A stretch of DNA of 64,000 bases from Humulus lupulus (Eukaryota > Streptophyta > Magnoliopsida > Rosales > Cannabaceae), in NCBI RefSeq assembly GCF_963169125.1, contig NC_084801.1, positions 77,317,696 to 77,381,695 on the forward strand. The letters run 5' to 3'. The stretch's first letter is position 1, and the number at the start of each line of letters is the position of its first letter. The notes below the pieces were generated by a model. It ran no database searches. It worked only from the letters and a program-made list of their open reading frames with translations, and was not told the origin of the DNA. The position numbers and the translations under genes are program-made. Below, in pieces: positions 59,098 to 64,000 of this stretch.

Positions 59098-59934
59098 ATG
59101 AATGAAGAAGAAAAGAAATGTTTCGAGCTTTATTGTCCAATGTATTATTCTTCATTCGGAAACAATCATAATTCTAGTGCTACTGAGGGTACTAGCCGTT
59201 TTAGGGGAGCATACAAACTTAGTGTAAGAGAGTACCGCAAACTTGAGGTCTTAGAAACTAAGTTTGATAGTGAAAGTTACGAGGCCACTGAGGTAGATTA
59301 TGATGAACGTTATTGTGACCCTGAAAGAGTCGACCATAGGAATCATAATTCTAGCTGGAACAACCCCGTAGATTTTAGTTGGAAGTTTGAGTACAACTAC
59401 CATGCACCATATGACATGAATTTTGAGCAAAATTTTCCTAACTTCCCCCATGAACCTCCATATAGTGTCTGGACTGATAGGAATTCCTTAGATGACACTT
59501 TACACACATTTATGGAGGCACAAAGAGAATTTAATACACAATTTATGGAGGAGCTTAGAGAACTTAAGGATCAATTTTCGGAATGGACTGACATTGTTCT
59601 CTCACATAATTTTAGTCCATTCTCATCAAAAGATGACACAATGCCACCATCCTATACTCCAATTTTTGATAAACCTATTGAGGATGATGACATTACCATT
59701 TGGAGTGAAACTCTTTCCTATGCTGAAATTCTTTCAACCACTCCAAATGAAATCAAATGCTATCATACTGATGTGATTGACAAAGTCGTGGAGGAAATCA
59801 TAAATTTTTTCTCAAAATCACATAAATTCCTCCACGATTTTGAAACTGAATATTTTCTTTTTCCTGAAATTGTGGTTAATGCTTCTATTTTTGAGACACG
59901 GGATAAAAAAAAATTCATTTTTGATACTGGATAG
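59098..59934 (+). CDS. D-element ORF, 278 residues, unknown function
   Basis: An open frame from ATG 59098 to TAG 59932-59934. An in-frame Met 11 codons upstream exists; 59098 is preferred because the D1 copy aligns from there. The protein is acidic and rich in Asn, Phe, Tyr and Glu, with repeated HNSS and FPNFPHEPPY phrases and a central helix (FMEAQREFNTQFMEELRELKDQF). I see no capsid, zinc-finger, protease, RT or integrase motif and no signal peptide. It sits where gag belongs in an Athila-like element. The last residues FIFDTG precede a TAG shared by both copies, so the stop is old. The element is non-autonomous. Confidence 0.65.
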   Translation: MNEEEKKCFELYCPMYYSSFGNNHNSSATEGTSRFRGAYKLSVREYRKLEVLETKFDSESYEATEVDYDERYCDPERVDHRNHNSSWNNPVDFSWKFEYNYHAPYDMNFEQNFPNFPHEPPYSVWTDRNSLDDTLHTFMEAQREFNTQFMEELRELKDQFSEWTDIVLSHNFSPFSSKDDTMPPSYTPIFDKPIEDDDITIWSETLSYAEILSTTPNEIKCYHTDVIDKVVEEIINFFSKSHKFLHDFETEYFLFPEIVVNASIFETRDKKKFIFDTG

Positions 59935-61277
59935 TGTGCCAATATGAAGTGGGCAGACTTGCCTGAGAGTGATGATTCTGTCTACCAAAGACTAATCAGG
60001 TTTTATCTTTCCTTTCATTTTTGTGTTTTTACTTTTGTGTGTTTGTTGTTTTGTTTTTTCTTGGGTGGATATCATTTTATAATTTTACCCTTGACATGTG
60101 CATAACGTTAGACATTGAGGATAATGTCTCAATTAAAGTTGGGAGTAGTAGGCATATTCAAGCGTTGAAATATATTTTGATTATCATTTTGAAATTTTGC
60201 GTTAAATGTTTGCAAAACTCATGAGAACAAAATTTTTGTGAGATAGCTTTTTCTATTTTTACTATTAAGAAGTAATTTTTTAGAGTAATTTCATGCACAA
60301 CCAAACATTGAAAAAAGAAATTTGTTAACACATTCAGTTGAGAAAAAATCCTAAGTTTAAAGCTTTAATTTTTTGTGAGATGTGAGAATGAGAAAACAAC
60401 TTTGAAAACTTCTATTAATCATTTTAGTTGGTAAAATTAATTTTTGAGATTTTAAACATGACATTGACTAAAAGGATCATTTATGTTTTTAAGAGCTTTC
60501 GTTGTATTTTATTGTAATTTTCCTTTTAATTTCCTGTATTTTTTTCTTTATTCTTATATTGTCTCTTGTTAAAAAACAAATATATGTAAAAAAAACCTAT
60601 AAAAAAATATATATATAAAAAATGAATGAAAAAAAAGAGAACAAGAGCAACATTTTTCACTTTCACCTTTTGTAGTTTTGTTGAAGGAAAAAAAATTGTC
60701 AAATAAAGAAAAACAAAAAAATCAACATTACTACATTTGTTTTCAATTCATGTCATCAAAAACAAAAAAAGAAAAAAAAAAGTTTGTGCATTTTATTTTG
60801 TTCTTTATTTTGGCTCTTAATATCATTTTGTAAATTCCCGAAGGTTCTTATGTCATTTAGATTCCAACTAATTTATTAACCTATCTTTTGATCAATATTC
60901 ATTAACATTGTTTGTCCTAAAACGATAACATCCATTTTTGAGTCTTAATAGATAAATTTCCAACTCCAAGAGTGTCAACCATCTTCCATAGAAACACTTT
61001 CTATGCCTTTGTGAGGATTTGGAGTTGAGAGTTTATTCTTTGGTGATTTTTTAATACTGTTTGTGTTATAAATTTTGGAAAGAACGATATAGTTTGGTGC
61101 ACACACACAAAACTCTTGAATTACAACTTTGATAGTTTTAAATAACACTTTCTTAGTTCTCACTAAACATTTTGTTAAGTAATTTTGCATGATTTCTTTC
61201 ATTATTTCAACTTGGTAATAATTTATATCTGCTTGAATTGCTAGGGACTTGCAATAAGCTAGTTTCGGGTTGTGAGC
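59935..61277 (+). other. D2 3' non-coding region
   Basis: Matches 44468-45831 closely, including the phrase around GACATTGAGGACAATGTCTC and purine runs near 60135 and 61262-61276. After the second purine run the LTR expected by comparison with 45832 is absent and different sequence begins. Confidence 0.7.
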
Positions 61278-61590
61278 CTAGGGGTATTTTTGGACTATAA
61301 TACGTGATTGATATGACCGAGCAACGAGTAGTAACTTAGCAGTTATTTTAGTATATCGGGATTAAATGTGGATTTATATGAACACTTGAGGAATTCGAGA
61401 GATGAGGTAAATGGTGGGATTTCCCTCGGAGGCATTTAAGTGACTAAGGTTAGCATAAGGGTAATTTAGTCATTTGGAGGCTAATAGGATAGACCTAGAC
61501 TAGGCCTGGAACTCCTGAACTCACCAGAAAGAAAAACACAACTCTCAGCCTTATCTCTCTCTCTCTCCACTCGACTTTCTCTCTCTCATA
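61278..61590 (+). repeat. Fragment of a Tekay-like LTR
   Basis: The order of phrases ACACTTGAGGAATT, GTCATTTGGAGG, and a CT-rich microsatellite (TCTCTCTCTCTC near 61555) follows the 5' half of the LTRs at 14692 and 39679. Both ends are missing. Confidence 0.5.
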
Positions 61591-63198
61591 TAAAATTAAA
61601 TATGAACAAATCTCAAATATAATATTTTTAATGGGAATTTTTTTTTTTTTGAATCCTCAGTAGGATCATTTTTTTTTTCTTGTTTGATCTTAGATCCAAC
61701 GTTGAGGAAGATAGTTTCTGATATGCTACCACCTCTTTTCTAGTTTTAAACAGATCAATCGTTTTAGGTCGCTTTATTTTCTATTGCAAATTTTAAAAAC
61801 AAAAGGTATACATAAATTAATAATTGTGACTATAGATTAATTGAGTGTGACTTTAGTTATACAAATTAATAAGTGTGACCATTGATGTTGAGTGAGTAAT
61901 TCTAGCGTGAACTTAATATGTAGGTATATGTTCTGCCAAAAAGAAATAAAATGTTATTTAATTTTTTTTAATACATTTTGATTCGAAAAGATAATACTAA
62001 GAAAGGGTGACGGCGTTGAGTCAAAGATTGACAATTTTGATGAGATCAATTATTATCTTCAAGAAAAATATAATAACAACTTTCAACACCCATCAAAATA
62101 TTTTCTTCTTCCCTTTGAGTTTTGACCAGGTATTTGGTTGCGTTATCTTTAAAGCTTTGGAAAAAATAATTCCCTGTAATGGAATGTTGATTTGAATTCT
62201 TTCATCATCTCTTTTATAACATTAAAAAAATACAATAAGGAAGTCATATTTTATATTTGGAAATGATCAAAACACAATATAAATAAGTAAGTCAAACTCA
62301 CCGTTTTAAAAGTGATGAAACATTTATGTCTCGAAATTATATATTTCATCCTTCTTGTGCACTCTCAATCCTTTAAAATACTTTCAAAAAAACATATATT
62401 TTTTTTTATTTTACCTTTAAGTTTTACATTATATCATACATCAGATTCTCTATATATTTTTCTACATCATTTAAATATTATATATTTAAACATATTTTAT
62501 TAATTAAAGTAAAATAAAATAATTAAAAAATAAAAAAATAATAAATATATATATACTAAATGGGATAGAGAAAGCTTATAAAGAAAAATAATAATATTAA
62601 AATATTATATACAGGATATGTAAATATTATGTAAATGTAAATATGGATTAATTGGAGTTTGTACATAGCTATTATAAATATATGTATAAATGAGCTGATG
62701 GAATGTGTTTTTGTGAGTTTTAGCTAAATATTATAGAGAAAATGTATTACAAAATACATCACCAAAACATATTTTTTTTATAATTTTTATCTCAAACTTT
62801 TACATTATATCATATATCAACTTTTCTATTTTTTCTCTACATCATTTAAATATTATATTTTTTAAAAATATTTTATTCATTTTAAGAAATAAAATAATTA
62901 AATATAATAGTATCACACTTATATATATATACAAAAGTTTATAAAAAAATTATAAAATATTTATAGCTAGATGAATAGTGTTTCACTACATATAAAGAAA
63001 TACTATTCATTTAGGTAAAAAAATATAACTTTAAATCACCCATTGGAAGACTATTTAACAATTTTTTCTCTATATTATAAAGAATTAGACATTTTACCTC
63101 TTCTATTGGGAGTGCTCTTACACTACTCAAAATATTATGGGATTTACTCATTTGGTATTAATTGTAGCGCCCTACTAATCTAGGACCATTACACCATA
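61591..63198. other. AT-rich region with no recognisable gene
   Basis: Very AT-rich, with long T and TA runs. It contains an imperfect direct duplication (next entry) and, near 63040-63120, phrases of the kind ACCCATTGGAAGA and ATTGGGAGTGCTCTTA that resemble ends of small plant MITEs, though no clean terminal repeats were found. At 63163-63193 a 31-bp scrap starts TGTAGCGCCC and ends CATTACA. Frames of 60-odd codons have no domain. Confidence 0.55.
62390..62940 (+). repeat. Imperfect direct duplication, two AT-rich copies of about 170 bp
   Basis: 62390-62560 and 62765-62940 share CATATTTTTTTTA, TTTTACATTATATCATA, CTACATCATTTAAATATTAT, ATATTTTATT and AATAAAATAATTAA in the same order, about 375 bp apart. 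Confidence 0.6.
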
Positions 63199-63210
63199 TG
63201 TTAAAAATAG

Positions 63211-63805
63211 TGTTTATTATCCAAAAGACTGGCATAGATGACGTGGCAAGTGATTCCTGGACATGTGGCTGACGCTTGGAGGAACTCTGCTAGGATATCG
63301 ACCAGAAGGCACATTATAAGCAGTAGGCGACCTAGTCTTACCTGCGACCAGTCTGGTCGATGGTTCCGCATGCAACATGACATTTCCATAAAGATCTTTG
63401 TAAATCCCGAAATTGACTCACACAATCTCCTGAGTATCCGATTATTTAGGAGAGAATATCTGTAACAAATTCATGTAATCCCCCTTGAGCCTATAAATAG
63501 AGAAAGATAGCTCAAGGAAGGGACTTTTGACTTTCGAATTATTTGAGACTAGAGTATTTCTATCTGAGATATTGTATTGTTCTTCAGAGGTCAGTGAAAC
63601 TCATTGAACCCTAGTTCTTTGATCACTCCTTTGACTCTCATATCAATAACAATCTAAGTGGACGTAGGTTATTACCAGACTCTGGGGCCGAACCACTATA
63701 AAATATCGTGTTCTTATTATTTTCGCTATTACGTTCATTTCAACGCATTCATCCATGTCAAGCGTATTTTGACTCCATGTTAGTTGACCAAAAACAGGGT
63801 CAACA
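63211..63805 (+). repeat. 5' LTR of element H
   Basis: Ends GGGTCAACA directly before the primer site and shares ATATCGACCAGAAGGCAC and the segment AATCTAAGTGGACGTAGGTT with the C LTR. TATA box CCTATAAATAGAG near 63491. The start is uncertain: TGTTTATTATCC at 63211 or TGTTAAAAATAG at 63199. Confidence 0.8.
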
Positions 63806-63827
63806 TTCTGGTGCTTTCATTGAGAGC
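63806..63827 (+). other. Primer-binding site, element H
   Basis: TTCTGGTGCTTTCATTGAGA follows the LTR without a gap. Confidence 0.7.
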
Positions 63828-63853
63828 TTGATATATCACCGTTGAAAAAACCA

Positions 63854-64000
63854 ATGGCGAAAACTGCAAGGAAAACTGGGCAGGCCGCCGCCGCTACACC
63901 ATCAAACCTGCCTCCTCCTCCTCCTCCTCCTGCAAGTGTGGCTGAGGATGAGCCACACTTGGACTTTGAGGAAGAAGAAATGGATAATGCGACGCTGAAG
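63854..64000 (+). CDS. Gag N-terminus (element H), cut by the window edge
   Basis: 49 codons from ATG 63854, open to the edge. It starts MAKTARK, has a run of prolines (PPPPPPP) and the acidic patch LDFEEEEMDN, aligning residue for residue with most of element C gag N-terminus. This supports the start chosen for C. Confidence 0.85.
   Translation, partial: MAKTARKTGQAAAATPSNLPPPPPPPASVAEDEPHLDFEEEEMDNATLK

Larger units (their letters stand above)
63211..64000 (+). mobile_element. Element H: 5' end of another C-type Tat element
   Basis: An LTR, a primer site and the first 49 codons of gag lie at the right edge of the window, in plus orientation. It is closely related to element C but clearly diverged in the LTR. 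The rest is outside the window. Confidence 0.85.

Overview
This window is repeat-dense plant nuclear DNA. I see no host gene, tRNA or rRNA. Almost every base belongs to LTR retrotransposons of three Ty3/gypsy types: Tat-like elements (two RNase H domains in pol plus a spliced extra gene on the opposite strand), Tekay/Del-like chromoviruses (long TGTAACG...TTACA LTRs, initiator-Met primer site, chromodomain), and a small Athila-like non-autonomous element. Dual RNase H, tRNA-Asp-like and tRNA-iMet primer sites and GT-AG introns point to a flowering plant, probably a eudicot. The species cannot be named from this sequence.

Layout. A (1-7336, +) is the 3' end of a Tat element: decayed integrase, 60-bp repeats, antisense extra gene, 3' LTR. 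It sits in G (7337-8764, +), the 3' end of another Tat element. G sits in D1, an Athila-like element whose 5' LTR (8765-13781) also holds two solo LTRs (8914-11234 and 11513-13126). D1's internal region is split by chromovirus E (14692-44239, +). E's 3' LTR is split by antisense chromovirus F (23429-43876, -). F's 5' LTR is split by Tat element B (28818-42777, +). B's 3' LTR is split by a solo LTR (39679-42124). That is five nested levels. D1 ends in an LTR (45832-47141) that is also the 5' LTR of a second copy, D2. D2 is split by Tat element C (47320-58985, -), the best-preserved element here, with a perfect GATTT target-site duplication and nearly identical LTRs. D2 ends at 61277, followed by an LTR scrap, about 1.6 kb of AT-rich sequence, and the start of a further Tat element H (63211-64000, +).

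Gene logic. Each Tat element carries gag-pol (capsid, protease, RT, RNase H, archaeal-type RNase H, integrase) reading toward a second gene transcribed from the 3' LTR side on the other strand. This extra gene has its own TATA box, a leader exon, a 5'-UTR intron and four coding exons, ending in a coiled coil. In C the four exons join in frame to exactly 2,400 nt with one internal amber codon. The two genes converge, and in A and B the gap between them holds tandem repeats. Most coding regions are broken by stop codons, many at positions where CAG, CAA or CGA would be expected, which fits decay of methylated cytosines. D1 and D2 act as empty-site controls for each other, so the nesting order can be read directly.
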